NCBI GenBank assembly: GCA_047619685.1
Contig: JBLHLC010000023.1
Location: forward strand, 7,339-71,338
Length of the DNA stretch: 64,000 bases
Direction of reading: 5' to 3'
Source of the DNA: JABDJZ01 sp047619685
GTDB taxonomy: Bacteria > Bacteroidota > Rhodothermia > Rhodothermales > UBA10348
Of this stretch, positions 33,120-42,457 are shown piece by piece. The notes beneath the pieces are model-generated. The model searched no databases and was not told where the DNA came from. It saw nothing but the letters and a program-made list of their open reading frames with translations. The position numbers and the translations under genes are program-made. Positions within the stretch are counted from its first letter, which is position 1; each line of letters opens with the position of its first letter.

Positions 33120-35606
33120 GTGACAGCCCGATCCCGCCGAACGCCTCCGTCATCTCCCTTGTGGTTTCAAGCCTGGAATGATCTGAGTAGCCGGGCGCGC
33201 CACGGCATCTGCCTGGCCACGCTGGCCATCGTCGCCTTGGGCTTCATGGCCCCGGAGCTCTTCTCCAGCCGGGAGTTGGTCGGGGGTGACATCGTTCAGT
33301 GGAAGGCCATGGCGCAGTCCATTTTCGATTGGGAGGCCGCCACCGGACAAAAACCTCTATGGGCTACGGGCCCGTTCATGGGGATGCCCAGCGTCGAAAT
33401 TTCGTATCCAGCAAGTGTGCCCCAGATCGACGACATCGCCCGGTTGTTGCGTGAGTTATTCTGGCCGACCTCGCACCTGCTCATTCTGTTTGGCGGCACC
33501 TACGGACTGGTTTATTCCCTGACCCGCGACCGGTGGTCCGGCGTGCTGGCCGCGGTTGCATTCGGGCTGACAACCTACCTGCCCATTCTCCTGATCGCAG
33601 GCCACCATTCGAAGTTTGTCGCGCTGGCCCTGGCGCCCTGGCTTTTCTGGGCGTTTGCATACACCCGGAAATCTCCGGGCCTGATGTCCGCGCTCCTTTT
33701 CGCCATTGCCACGGCTGCCAGTTTGAGGGCGGGCCATGTTCAGATCACGTACTATGCGGCGTTTACGTTGGGCGTCTGGTGGTTGGTGGACACGGTGCGC
33801 GCCGTTCAGGCCGGCAATCTGAAGTCGGCCATGCAGTCTACGGCCTGGCTTGTGCTTGGTGGGATTCTGGGGGTTCTGATGGTGGCGGACCCGTACCTGG
33901 CAAAAGCCGAGTACAAACGATTTACGATTCGGGGTGCGGCTGCCGGAGGGATGGAAGGCGGCATGGGGTGGGACTACGCGATGGGTTGGAGTCAGGGCTG
34001 GGCCGAAATGCTCACGCTTGTTGTCCCCAATGCCTTTGGAGGCAGCGGGGCCAGCTACTGGGGACCCAAGGTCTTTACGGCCGGGCCGCACTACATCGGA
34101 GGTGCGGTCCTCCTCCTGGCGGCGTACGCCGTAGCCTCGGTCAGGCGCCCGGCGGTCCTGGGTCTGGCAATCGCCGCCCTGCTGATGACTGCTTTTGCAC
34201 TCGGGGAGAATCTGGAGCCGCTCAACCGGTTGATGTTCAATTACTTCCCGCTGTTTGACGCCTTCAGGGTGCCCGAGACCTGGCTGGCCATGGTCGCACT
34301 GGTTCTCGCTATCCTCGCGGGGTTTGGACTGAGAGAGGTCATCCGACATGTCCCGGACCCCGCCGACGAGGAGAGGTTGAATCTTGGCGTTATTCGGCTG
34401 GCATCCATCGGCGTAGGTCTGGCGGCCATCATCATGCTTTTCGGAACCAGCGCCCTGGATTTCGAACGGCCCAATGAATTGGAGTCTCTGGCTCGCCAAG
34501 TGGCGGCGTCCAGGCCCGACGTCTCGCTGCAGGACCCCCAGACAATCCAGTTGCTTCGGCAGACCATTGAACGGGTACAGGACGACCGCAAGGACCTGTT
34601 CTCGGCCGATGCGCGCCGCACGTTCCTCTTCGTACTGCTCGCCGGCGGCCTGCTGGTTGCGGTGCGAAAGCGGAAACTGCCGGGGTTTGCGGCACAGGCA
34701 GGACTCGTGTTATTGGTTGTTCTCGACCTCGGAGGTGTTGGCCGGCGCTATTTCAATTCCGAGATCCTCGTACCTGCCCGGCAGGCCGAGCGTGTGATTC
34801 CGGAGTACGGGTTCGACACGTTCCTCAAGGAGCGCCGCGCCGAGGCCGGGGGGCTGGGCCATTTCCGGGTTCTTTCGCTGGAGGGGGATCCGACCGTCAC
34901 CTCTCGCCCGGCCTTTCACCATGAGTCGTTGGGTGGTTATCACGGCGCCAAGCTGCGGCGGTACCAGGACTTTCTTGAGAACATCCTGTTCGACCGCTCG
35001 ACCGGCCTTCCATCGCGGGCGGGTTTGGCTCTCTCCAACACCCATTACGTAGTTGCCAGGAACGCGCTGCCGGGGATGCAACCCGTCTTCTCCGATCAGG
35101 CGACGGGATTCACAGTGTTCGAAGTGACGGATCCGCTTGCCAGGGGTTTCTTTGTGAACGAAGTCGTTGCCGAACCCTCGCCGGAAGGGCAGTGGCGGCG
35201 GCTGGCTTCGCCCGATTTTAACCCCGCCCAGACTGCGGTCGTCCAGGAGGACCCGGGTCTATTGGCCGTTCCCGACAGCGTGCATTCGCAGGTCGACTTG
35301 GTCCGCTACACGCCCGATGAGATAACCTGGCGCGTGGACACCGCCGCACCTCGCCTGTTTGTGGCTTCCGAAGTGTATTACCCCGGAGGCTGGACAGCCA
35401 CATTGGACGGCCAGTCCGTCCCCATCCTGGCGGCAGATTATCTGCTTCGAGGAGTCCGGGTGCCGGCCGGCCAGCACGAGCTGATCATGACTTTCAGACC
35501 TCCTGGACGCCGGGCGGGACTGTTCGTGGCGTGGGGATCCACGGCAGGCGTTTACGGCCTGCTCATTTTCCTGTTGATTGTCGCATGGAGACGAAAACGC
35601 GCATAA
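33120..35606 (+). CDS. YfhO-family multi-spanning membrane protein
   Basis: 828 residues from the GTG at 33,120; the frame is open from 33,024 inside menH. Around a dozen hydrophobic helices fill residues 20-520, then a large extracytoplasmic beta domain (about 540-800, with VASEVYYPGGWTATLDGQSV) and a final helix. This is the YfhO architecture, linked in Firmicutes to glycosylation of teichoic acids through polyprenyl-phosphate sugars. It leads the glycan island. The 3' end overlaps the methyltransferase start (TAATG). Confidence 0.85.
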   Translation: MTARSRRTPPSSPLWFQAWNDLSSRARHGICLATLAIVALGFMAPELFSSRELVGGDIVQWKAMAQSIFDWEAATGQKPLWATGPFMGMPSVEISYPASVPQIDDIARLLRELFWPTSHLLILFGGTYGLVYSLTRDRWSGVLAAVAFGLTTYLPILLIAGHHSKFVALALAPWLFWAFAYTRKSPGLMSALLFAIATAASLRAGHVQITYYAAFTLGVWWLVDTVRAVQAGNLKSAMQSTAWLVLGGILGVLMVADPYLAKAEYKRFTIRGAAAGGMEGGMGWDYAMGWSQGWAEMLTLVVPNAFGGSGASYWGPKVFTAGPHYIGGAVLLLAAYAVASVRRPAVLGLAIAALLMTAFALGENLEPLNRLMFNYFPLFDAFRVPETWLAMVALVLAILAGFGLREVIRHVPDPADEERLNLGVIRLASIGVGLAAIIMLFGTSALDFERPNELESLARQVAASRPDVSLQDPQTIQLLRQTIERVQDDRKDLFSADARRTFLFVLLAGGLLVAVRKRKLPGFAAQAGLVLLVVLDLGGVGRRYFNSEILVPARQAERVIPEYGFDTFLKERRAEAGGLGHFRVLSLEGDPTVTSRPAFHHESLGGYHGAKLRRYQDFLENILFDRSTGLPSRAGLALSNTHYVVARNALPGMQPVFSDQATGFTVFEVTDPLARGFFVNEVVAEPSPEGQWRRLASPDFNPAQTAVVQEDPGLLAVPDSVHSQVDLVRYTPDEITWRVDTAAPRLFVASEVYYPGGWTATLDGQSVPILAADYLLRGVRVPAGQHELIMTFRPPGRRAGLFVAWGSTAGVYGLLIFLLIVAWRRKRA

Positions 35607-36133
35607 TGAAGGCTTCGGACACTGGCATTCCGGTTCTGGACCGCCGCTACGAGAAGACCGCGAGCTTCCTGACTGCGGGGATATCGCCGCCTGCGCGCAT
35701 CGTGGATCTGGGCACCGACAATCCCTTTTCCGCCGTCATGCGCGGTCTTGGATTTGATGTGACAAACACCACGGGAGATCTGGACGTGGACACATCGTCC
35801 GTGCAGCAGCCCGCTGAAGTCGTGACAGCCTTTGAGATCCTGGAGCACCTCGTGGCGCCATTCAATGTACTGAGGGCCATCGAAGCACCTCGTTTGTTTG
35901 CGACGGTGCCGCTTTCCCTCTGGTTCGCGCCAGCCTACAGAAATGACGCAGATCCGTGGGACCGCCATTACCACGAGTTCGAGGATTGGCAGTTCGAGTG
36001 GTTGTTGGAGAAATCCGGCTGGACTGTGATTCGCAAGGAACTCTGGAAGAGCCCGATTGGGAAAATCGGCTTCCGCCCTTTGCTCCGTAAGATCCATCCC
36101 CGTTACCTGGCCGTGGAAGCGGAACGCAGATGA
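35606..36133 (+). CDS. SAM-dependent methyltransferase-like protein
   Basis: 175 residues from the ATG overlapping the YfhO stop. The SAM-binding motif is recognisable as ARIVDLGTDNPFSAVMRGLGF. AFEILEHLVAPFNVLRAI and the HYHEFEDWQFEWLLEKSGW stretch follow class I methyltransferases acting on sugars or lipids. It is shorter than usual (220-250 residues) and lacks the Gly-rich GxGxG consensus, so activity is uncertain. It lies within the glycan gene run; the next gene begins 46 bases later. Confidence 0.75.
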   Translation: MKASDTGIPVLDRRYEKTASFLTAGISPPARIVDLGTDNPFSAVMRGLGFDVTNTTGDLDVDTSSVQQPAEVVTAFEILEHLVAPFNVLRAIEAPRLFATVPLSLWFAPAYRNDADPWDRHYHEFEDWQFEWLLEKSGWTVIRKELWKSPIGKIGFRPLLRKIHPRYLAVEAERR

Positions 36134-36179
36134 TCCCCGCCTCAAATCCGGGTCGGTTGCCTCGCGCGGGGCTGGCCGC

Positions 36180-37475
36180 GTGAAGCGGGTTCTCTACGCC
36201 GCATACTATTTCCCGCCCGCGGGGGGGCCGGGCGTCCAGCGTACGCTCAAATTCGTTCGCTACCTGCCCCTGCACGGATGGATGCCGACCGTGATTTCAG
36301 TGCATCCCGATCATGCTGCCTGGCCCGCGGTCGACGAGAGTATGCTTGCCGAAGTCCCTCCCCAGGTGGAGGTGCGGCGAACCCGGTCCAGGGATCCTTA
36401 CGCCGCGTACGCCAGGCTCCGTGGTCGAAGCAAAGCGGCTTCGGTCGGGGTGGGTTTTGCCGACGATCAGAAGGCCGGTTGGAAAGAGCGTTTCGCGCGG
36501 TTCGTACGTGCCAACCTGTTTATACCCGATGCCCGGGTTGGCTGGCTGCCCTTCCTGAAGGATGAGATTTCTCGTTGTCTCACTGGCGGCTCCTACGACG
36601 CGATCATCACGAGTGGCCCCCCTCATTCTACCCACCTGGCCGGCATGTGGGCCAGCAAGAAATTCGGGATTCCATGGTTGGCCGATTTTCGGGATCCCTG
36701 GGCAGAACTGAGCTATTACGATGAGTTACCATTTCTGCCCTGGTCGCGCGCACTTGATCGTCGGCATGAAGCCAACGTGCTGAAGACCGCCGATTCCGTG
36801 GTGACCGTATCGCCGGCCATTGCTGCGATGATTCGAAAAAAGTCGGACCAGTCCGTGCCGGTTATTCCGAACGGCTATGATCCAGAGGACTTTGAGAATG
36901 TCGGGCCGATACGGGGCGACGGGTTTCAACTGGTTCATGTAGGTACGCTGACAGCGGGACAGGACCCCGCAAATGTGTGGGCTCAGGTAGCCGGTTTGCG
37001 GAAGGCAGGTCTGGATGTGCGGGTGACACTGGTTGGGCGGGTCGATTCGGACGTGTTGGCGTCCATCGCGGCTGCGGGCCTGTCCGAGGCGCTCGAATTG
37101 GTGCCCTACGTGGAGCACGCACGCGCGGTGGCCTACATGAAAGGCGCCGACCTGCTGCTTCTGTGTGTACCCCGCACAAAAAACGACACCGGCATCCTGA
37201 CCGGGAAGGTGTTTGAATACCTGGCCTCAGGGAGGCCGGTCTTGGGACTCGGGCCGAAGGATTCCGATGTCTCCGGTCTGCTCCAGATGTCCGGCCAGGG
37301 GAGTATGCTGGCTTACGACGACTCGAGTGGTATTCGTGCCGCTCTGGAAAAGGCCTCCGCAGAGGTGTCGGCCGGAACCGTCAGCGCATCATCCAATGAG
37401 TACCTCAGGGCCTACGCAAGGCCCGCCCTGGCCGGGCAACTGGCGGCGGAATTGAACCGAATCACAAGTGCATGA
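36180..37475 (+). CDS. Glycosyltransferase, GT4-like (family 1 fold)
   Basis: 431 residues from the GTG at 36,180 (MKRVLYAAYYFPPAGGPGVQR). The N-terminal domain has the Rossmann motif FPPAGGPGVQRTLKF; the C-terminal domain has HVGTLTAGQDP and the donor-binding segment GILTGKVFEYLASGRPVLG, typical of GT4 enzymes using nucleotide sugars. It probably adds a sugar to a lipid-linked surface glycan. It overlaps the epimerase gene by 4 bases. Confidence 0.88.
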   Translation: MKRVLYAAYYFPPAGGPGVQRTLKFVRYLPLHGWMPTVISVHPDHAAWPAVDESMLAEVPPQVEVRRTRSRDPYAAYARLRGRSKAASVGVGFADDQKAGWKERFARFVRANLFIPDARVGWLPFLKDEISRCLTGGSYDAIITSGPPHSTHLAGMWASKKFGIPWLADFRDPWAELSYYDELPFLPWSRALDRRHEANVLKTADSVVTVSPAIAAMIRKKSDQSVPVIPNGYDPEDFENVGPIRGDGFQLVHVGTLTAGQDPANVWAQVAGLRKAGLDVRVTLVGRVDSDVLASIAAAGLSEALELVPYVEHARAVAYMKGADLLLLCVPRTKNDTGILTGKVFEYLASGRPVLGLGPKDSDVSGLLQMSGQGSMLAYDDSSGIRAALEKASAEVSAGTVSASSNEYLRAYARPALAGQLAAELNRITSA

Positions 37476-38521
37476 GAATACTATCCGTCGTTGGCGCTCG
37501 CCCACAATTTGTCAAGGCAGCGGTCGTGAGCGAAGCGGTGCGGCGCGCTGGCATCACTGAGGTGCTTGTTCACACGGGACAGCACTACGACGCCCAGATG
37601 AGCGACATCTTCTTCGAGGAACTGGGCATCCCTCAACCTGACGCAAATCTGGCGGTAGGATCCGGAAGTCACGCCGCCCAGACCGGTGCCATGATGACGG
37701 CTCTGGAGGACCTCCTCCTGGCAGGTGATGCGCCAGACTGGGTTCTGGTCTACGGGGACACCAACTCCACCCTGGCGGCGGCGCTTGTGGCCGCCAAACT
37801 CCATATCCCGGTCGCCCACGTCGAGGCAGGTCTGCGGAGCTTCAATCGGCGCATGCCGGAGGAGATCAACCGCATCGTCACGGACCGCCTCTCGGACCTG
37901 CTGTTCTGTCCGACGCCGACGGCGGTAGGGCATCTTCAGGACGAGGGGATCGAGGCCGGGGTGATGCTCTCGGGCGACGTAATGTTGGATGCCACCCGTC
38001 ATTTTTCGGCCCGCGCAGCCGAGCGTATTCCCCTGAAGGAAGTGACTGAACTGGAGCCCGGCAGCTACCATGTTTCCACCGTGCACCGCGCCGAGAACAC
38101 GGACGACCCCGTTAGGATGGCGGCGATCCTGGACGGTCTGGGAAGGCTCCGGAAACCGGTGATTTTCCCGGCGCACCCACGAGTCCGAGGATTGTTGAAG
38201 ACGGTACCAGCCAATGTGCTGGTTCGGCCGCCGGCCTCGTATCTGGAACTCTTGACGCTGGTTCGAAACGCGGATCGCGTCTACACGGACTCCGGCGGTC
38301 TGCAGAAGGAGGCGGTGTGGCTCGGGCGTCCATGTGTCACGCTGCGGGATGAGACCGAATGGGTCGAGACCCAGCAGGGGGGATGGAATCGGGTGGTAGG
38401 CGCCGATCCAGATGCCATGGCCGCGGCAGAGTCACTGGACCCGCAGGGGAATGCGCCCGTTTTCGGTGGACCGGACGGCGGCGGTTCCGCCTCAGACTTC
38501 ATTGCCGCAGCGCTGGCCTGA
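37472..38521 (+). CDS. wecB: UDP-N-acetylglucosamine 2-epimerase (WecB-type)
   Basis: 349 residues. The N terminus VVGARPQFVKAA, the HTGQHYD motif, GDTNSTLAAAL, HVEAGLRSFNRRMPEEINR and DSGGLQKEA with the catalytic acidic residues are all present. It makes UDP-ManNAc for surface polysaccharide. A second, divergent copy lies on the other strand at 39,808, and the two share long motifs but differ in the middle. Upstream overlap with the GT4 gene is ATGA. Confidence 0.93.
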   Translation: MRILSVVGARPQFVKAAVVSEAVRRAGITEVLVHTGQHYDAQMSDIFFEELGIPQPDANLAVGSGSHAAQTGAMMTALEDLLLAGDAPDWVLVYGDTNSTLAAALVAAKLHIPVAHVEAGLRSFNRRMPEEINRIVTDRLSDLLFCPTPTAVGHLQDEGIEAGVMLSGDVMLDATRHFSARAAERIPLKEVTELEPGSYHVSTVHRAENTDDPVRMAAILDGLGRLRKPVIFPAHPRVRGLLKTVPANVLVRPPASYLELLTLVRNADRVYTDSGGLQKEAVWLGRPCVTLRDETEWVETQQGGWNRVVGADPDAMAAAESLDPQGNAPVFGGPDGGGSASDFIAAALA

Positions 38522-38524
38522 CCC

Positions 38525-39718
38525 ATGAGAATCCTGATGGTATTGGATCACTCGTTTCCGCCGGACATCCGGGTGGAGAACGAGGCCCGCACCTTGGTTG
38601 AAGCCGGGTTCGAGGTCGGCTTGCTCTCGATTGGGCCGGACGACGGGCCGGAGCATGAGTGGTACCGGGGATTTCAGATCTTTCGAGACCGCGTCAACGC
38701 CAGGGCAAGAAACTGGGCGCGCGGATTGTCGGGTACCCTGAAGCTGCCTTCCTGGCTGCTGGCGAAACGCATCGAGAGGGTGCACGCGCGCTGGCCTTTC
38801 GATGCCCTCCACATGCACGACCTGTATCTCTTTGGCGGAGGCATCCGGGCCGCGTCCAGACTACAGGTGCCCCTGGTCGGAGACCTGCATGAGAACTGGG
38901 TAGAAGCGCTCAAGCACTACGCCTGGAGTTCTCGCCCCCCGGCCAAGTGGGTTGTTTCGATTCCACGATGGGAAAAACTGGAGCGGCAGTGGGTCAATGC
39001 CGTGGACCGGCTGATTGTCGTCGTGCGCGAGGCTGCGGGTCGCAACGAGGCGTTGGGCGTCCCATCCAAAAGGATTGTGGAAGTCCCCAACACCGTCCGG
39101 GTCGAGGACTTTGACGCGTATGTCATCGATCGCGACATAGTAGAGCGGGTCAAGGCCGGTCTGACCATAGTGTATACCGGAGGAATGGACATTCACCGCG
39201 GTCTGGATAATGCCATCCTGTCGATGCGTACGGTCGCTGAATCGAGGCCCGACGCCCGCTTGATTCTTGTCGGCGACGGACGGGTTCGGGCGGATTTGGA
39301 GGCGTTGGTCCGCACCGAGGGCCTCGCGGAGCATGTTCAGTTCGAGGGCTGGCGGAAGCAGGCCGACATTCGTTCGTATATCGAGGCCGCTGACGTTTGC
39401 CTGGTGCCCCACCGGCGGACGGCGCACACGGATGCGACGCTCCCACACAAGCTGTTTCACTACATGTACGCCTCAAGGCCAGTAGTCGTGACCGACTGCA
39501 GCCCCCTGGACCGGATTGTCAGCGCCGAGGATTGTGGACGGGTAGTCCCGGATGGAGATCCAGGCGCCATGGGCCGGGCGATCCTCGAAATAGCCGGCGA
39601 CGCGGTGTTGGCGCGGCAGATGGCAGAGCGCGGCCGTAAAGCCGTAGAGGAACGATGGAACTGGGGCGCAACATCCGTGGAGATGGTGGCGATGTACCGG
39701 GACCTCCTGGGGAGTTGA
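38525..39718 (+). CDS. GT4-family glycosyltransferase
   Basis: 397 residues. MRILMVLDHSFPPDIRVENEA at the N terminus and, in the C-terminal donor domain, ILVGDGRVRADLEALV, VPHRRTAHTDATLPHKLFHYMYASRPVVVTDC match GT4 enzymes. It sits 3 bases after wecB and likely uses the UDP-ManNAc or a derived sugar. It is the last plus-strand gene before the opposing epimerase. Confidence 0.9.
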   Translation: MRILMVLDHSFPPDIRVENEARTLVEAGFEVGLLSIGPDDGPEHEWYRGFQIFRDRVNARARNWARGLSGTLKLPSWLLAKRIERVHARWPFDALHMHDLYLFGGGIRAASRLQVPLVGDLHENWVEALKHYAWSSRPPAKWVVSIPRWEKLERQWVNAVDRLIVVVREAAGRNEALGVPSKRIVEVPNTVRVEDFDAYVIDRDIVERVKAGLTIVYTGGMDIHRGLDNAILSMRTVAESRPDARLILVGDGRVRADLEALVRTEGLAEHVQFEGWRKQADIRSYIEAADVCLVPHRRTAHTDATLPHKLFHYMYASRPVVVTDCSPLDRIVSAEDCGRVVPDGDPGAMGRAILEIAGDAVLARQMAERGRKAVEERWNWGATSVEMVAMYRDLLGS

Positions 39719-39734
39719 ACGCTTGGTGTTTGGC

Positions 39735-39771
39735 CTGACCTGACCTAGCCCGCCCTAGGCTGACCTGACCT
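39735..39771. repeat. Pair of 12-bp CTGACCTGACCT direct repeats
   Basis: CTGACCTGACCT occurs at 39,735-39,746 and at 39,760-39,771, in the 89-base gap between the convergent GT4 and epimerase genes. The same pentamer (CTGAC) is repeated inside each copy, so replication slippage is a likely origin. It has no terminator-like T-tract. Confidence 0.75.
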
Positions 39772-39807
39772 GGCCTGGTTGGGTGCAGCTGAACGCGCCG
39801 CCAGGTG

Positions 39808-40905
39808 TCAGCCCAGGACCGCCGCCAGGTGGGCAGCAATCCGCGTCGCCGCCGCTCCGTCCCATCCCTTGGGGATAACCCCTTTCTTCCACTGTCCGGA
39901 ACGGGCCTTTTCGACGAGAGCCGGGAGTCCTACAGAACCAACCGGGAAGATCACGTTGGTCCCTTCGGTCACCGTCACCGGTCGTTCGGTGCTTGGCCGC
40001 ATGGTGATGCAAGGGACACCAAGGAACGTGGTCTCTTCCTGTATCCCTCCAGAATCAGTAACAACGAGCCAGGCATCCTGCATCAGGCTGGCAAATTCCA
40101 GATACCCGAGGGGGAGCGTAGTAAGAAGGCCCGGCATCTTGGCGATGCGCTCGGCAAGGCCAAACTCCTCGAGACGCGCCCGCGTCCTGGGGTGGAGGGG
40201 CATGACTGCGGGCATCACCTTCAGCACATCGTCCAGGTGATCAAGAGCGCGTGCCATCTGGACAGGATCATCGACGGTCTGCGGGCGGTGAAGCGTAATG
40301 AGCGCGAAGCCCCCTGACTTCAACCCGAGGACTGCTGCCTGATTCAGTGCAGCGGCCTTGTCACGGATCGCCACCAGAGAGTCGATCATGACGTTTCCGG
40401 CAAAAATGATTTTCTCCGCAGGAACGCCCTCCGCCGCCAGATGCGTTGCTCCCGACGGTTCGGAGACGTAGCAGTAGTCGCTGATGGCATCCGTGGCGAT
40501 GCGGTTGATCTCCTCCGGCATCGACCGGTCTCCTGATCTCAGACCCGCCTCCACGTGCGCCACCGGGACGTGTAGTTTGGCGGCAACCAAAGCCGAGGCC
40601 AAGGTTGAGTTGACGTCACCGACCACGACGATGGCATCCGGCTTCTCCGACAACAGGATGGGCTCGATGGCCAACATTACCGCCGCGGTCTGGGCAGCGT
40701 GACTACCAGATCCCACTCCCAGATGCAGTTTGGGCTCTGGCATCTCGAGTTGCTCAAAAAACAACTCACTCATCCGCCGGTCATAGTGCTGACCGGTATG
40801 GACAATGAAGGACGAAAGGTCCGGGTGCGCCTCAAATGCTCGCTGAAGAGGAGCAATCTTGACAAAATTGGGCCTGGCCCCGGCTACGCAGAGAAGTCGA
40901 ATCAT
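39808..40905 (-). CDS. Second UDP-N-acetylglucosamine 2-epimerase
   Basis: 365 residues on the minus strand, opposite to its neighbours. The motifs VAGARPNFVKIAP, HTGQHYDRRMSELFFE, GDVNSTLASAL, HVEAGLRSGDRSMPEEINR and DSGGIQEETTFLG are those of WecB. It differs from the paralogue at 37,472 in the middle and at the C terminus (AAHLAAVLG end). Two paralogues may feed different glycans, or one may use another N-acetyl sugar. It diverges from the flippase with 64 bases between starts. Confidence 0.92.
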   Translation of the reverse strand: MIRLLCVAGARPNFVKIAPLQRAFEAHPDLSSFIVHTGQHYDRRMSELFFEQLEMPEPKLHLGVGSGSHAAQTAAVMLAIEPILLSEKPDAIVVVGDVNSTLASALVAAKLHVPVAHVEAGLRSGDRSMPEEINRIATDAISDYCYVSEPSGATHLAAEGVPAEKIIFAGNVMIDSLVAIRDKAAALNQAAVLGLKSGGFALITLHRPQTVDDPVQMARALDHLDDVLKVMPAVMPLHPRTRARLEEFGLAERIAKMPGLLTTLPLGYLEFASLMQDAWLVVTDSGGIQEETTFLGVPCITMRPSTERPVTVTEGTNVIFPVGSVGLPALVEKARSGQWKKGVIPKGWDGAAATRIAAHLAAVLG

Positions 40906-40969
40906 GGGTCGGTGTACCTTTGCCAGAATCTACGCAGAGAGACCAATCGCCGATCGGGAGAATAGAGGA

Positions 40970-42457
40970 ATGTTAGGGCGCCTTGTCCGCCAGGGCGGCG
41001 CCTATGCCGTTGCGGGCGCCCTGCTCAAGGCGGCCGGACTCGTGCTGGCTCCAATTCTCCTGAACCCTGATTTTCTGACGGTTCAGGACTACGGAAGGTT
41101 CGCCCTGCTCATGATCACCGCGCAGTTGGCCGTCTACCTGGCGGGTCTCGGGCAGGCAACCGCCCTCTTGCGGTTCATGACGCGGGAAGATCCGGGCGTG
41201 GCGAAAGACTCGCTGCCGGCCACGGCACTGGCCATCTCTGTGGGCGCGTCAATTCTGGTCGGCGGCCTGTTCTTCGCCTTCGCGGCCCCGCTGGCAAGTG
41301 CGCTCACAGACGCGGGCCAGAATGCGGCGCTGATGCTCCCCCTTGCCGCCTATGTGGGAGCGAAGTGCATGGCGTCCATCCCCTTGGCCCTCCTGCGGGT
41401 CCAGGAGCGCGCCGGTCTCTACACCGTCGCCGTGGTGATGGAGATGGTGGTGTTGATCGGCGTGGTGTACGCCGAATTGGTTGGGGGAGGCACAGGCCTC
41501 TCCGGTCTGGTGCGGGCCTATGCGATTTCTGCTGCAGTCGGGCTGCTGGCCTTGCTCCTGCTGACGGGTTCGTCCTTCCGCTGGCAGGTCGATCGGAAGT
41601 CTGCGGCCATGCTCCTGCGCTTTGGCGTTCCGTTGGTGCTGGCCTCGCTGGCGGGCTGGTTTCTGAACGCAGGAGACCGCTACATCCTGAAATGGCTGGC
41701 GGATGCGGAGGCGGTGGCAGCGTATGAGTGGTCTGCCCGACTGGCGGGCCTGATCAATATGCTCCTGGTTCAGAGCTTTCAACTCGCATTCACCGTGGTC
41801 GGCCTGAAGGCCATAGAGGCCGGAGCGGGCGGCTTCTACCGACGCACGCTCCGCCACTACAGCATCTGGACGGGCGCGGCCATCCTGGTGCTCTCTGTCT
41901 GGACGCCTGACGGGATGCGCGTCCTCATTCGGTTCTTTGACGTGGATGCCCATTACCTCCAGGCCAGTAGTCTGGTATTCCCGCTCGCACTCGGTTTCGG
42001 TGCCTACGGGGTCTACATCATTGTCAACAATGCCCTCTTGTCCAGCGGGCGGACCGGCGTGATCGGGGCAAACATTGTCGGCGTGGCCGTCTTGAACGGA
42101 CTCCTCAATGTGGCCTTGATCCCTGTGATCGGAGCGATGGGTGCCGCACTATCGACCACCTTATCCTACGCGGTACTGGCTGCGGTGGCCGCATGGACGT
42201 CGCGGAAGGATCTAAGCGTGGCGTATGAGTGGCGCATCCCATTTACCGTGGTGGCCCTTCTCCTGGGACTTTTTGCGGCAGGCACCGCTGCGGATCAACT
42301 CACACCCGGCTTCAGGCTGGTTGCCAAACTTGGGATCACCGGGGCTTATTTTGCGTCCGTGCCCCTCCTGCGGCTCTACACGCTGGCCGAGATGCGCGAG
42401 GCGCTCCAGTCCGCCCTCGCTTTCCTGCAAAACACCCACAAAAAACAGACGCGATGA
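40970..42457 (+). CDS. Polysaccharide flippase (MOP superfamily, Wzx-like)
   Basis: 495 residues from the ATG at 40,970, preceded by GAGGA five to nine bases upstream. About 12-14 transmembrane helices in two bundles, with the opening MLGRLVRQGGAYAVAGALLKA and the middle LRFGVPLVLASLAGWFLNAGDRYILKWLA typical of Wzx/MurJ-like oligosaccharide flippases. It would move a lipid-linked oligosaccharide across the inner membrane. The ATGA overlap joins it to menB. Confidence 0.9.
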   Translation: MLGRLVRQGGAYAVAGALLKAAGLVLAPILLNPDFLTVQDYGRFALLMITAQLAVYLAGLGQATALLRFMTREDPGVAKDSLPATALAISVGASILVGGLFFAFAAPLASALTDAGQNAALMLPLAAYVGAKCMASIPLALLRVQERAGLYTVAVVMEMVVLIGVVYAELVGGGTGLSGLVRAYAISAAVGLLALLLLTGSSFRWQVDRKSAAMLLRFGVPLVLASLAGWFLNAGDRYILKWLADAEAVAAYEWSARLAGLINMLLVQSFQLAFTVVGLKAIEAGAGGFYRRTLRHYSIWTGAAILVLSVWTPDGMRVLIRFFDVDAHYLQASSLVFPLALGFGAYGVYIIVNNALLSSGRTGVIGANIVGVAVLNGLLNVALIPVIGAMGAALSTTLSYAVLAAVAAWTSRKDLSVAYEWRIPFTVVALLLGLFAAGTAADQLTPGFRLVAKLGITGAYFASVPLLRLYTLAEMREALQSALAFLQNTHKKQTR

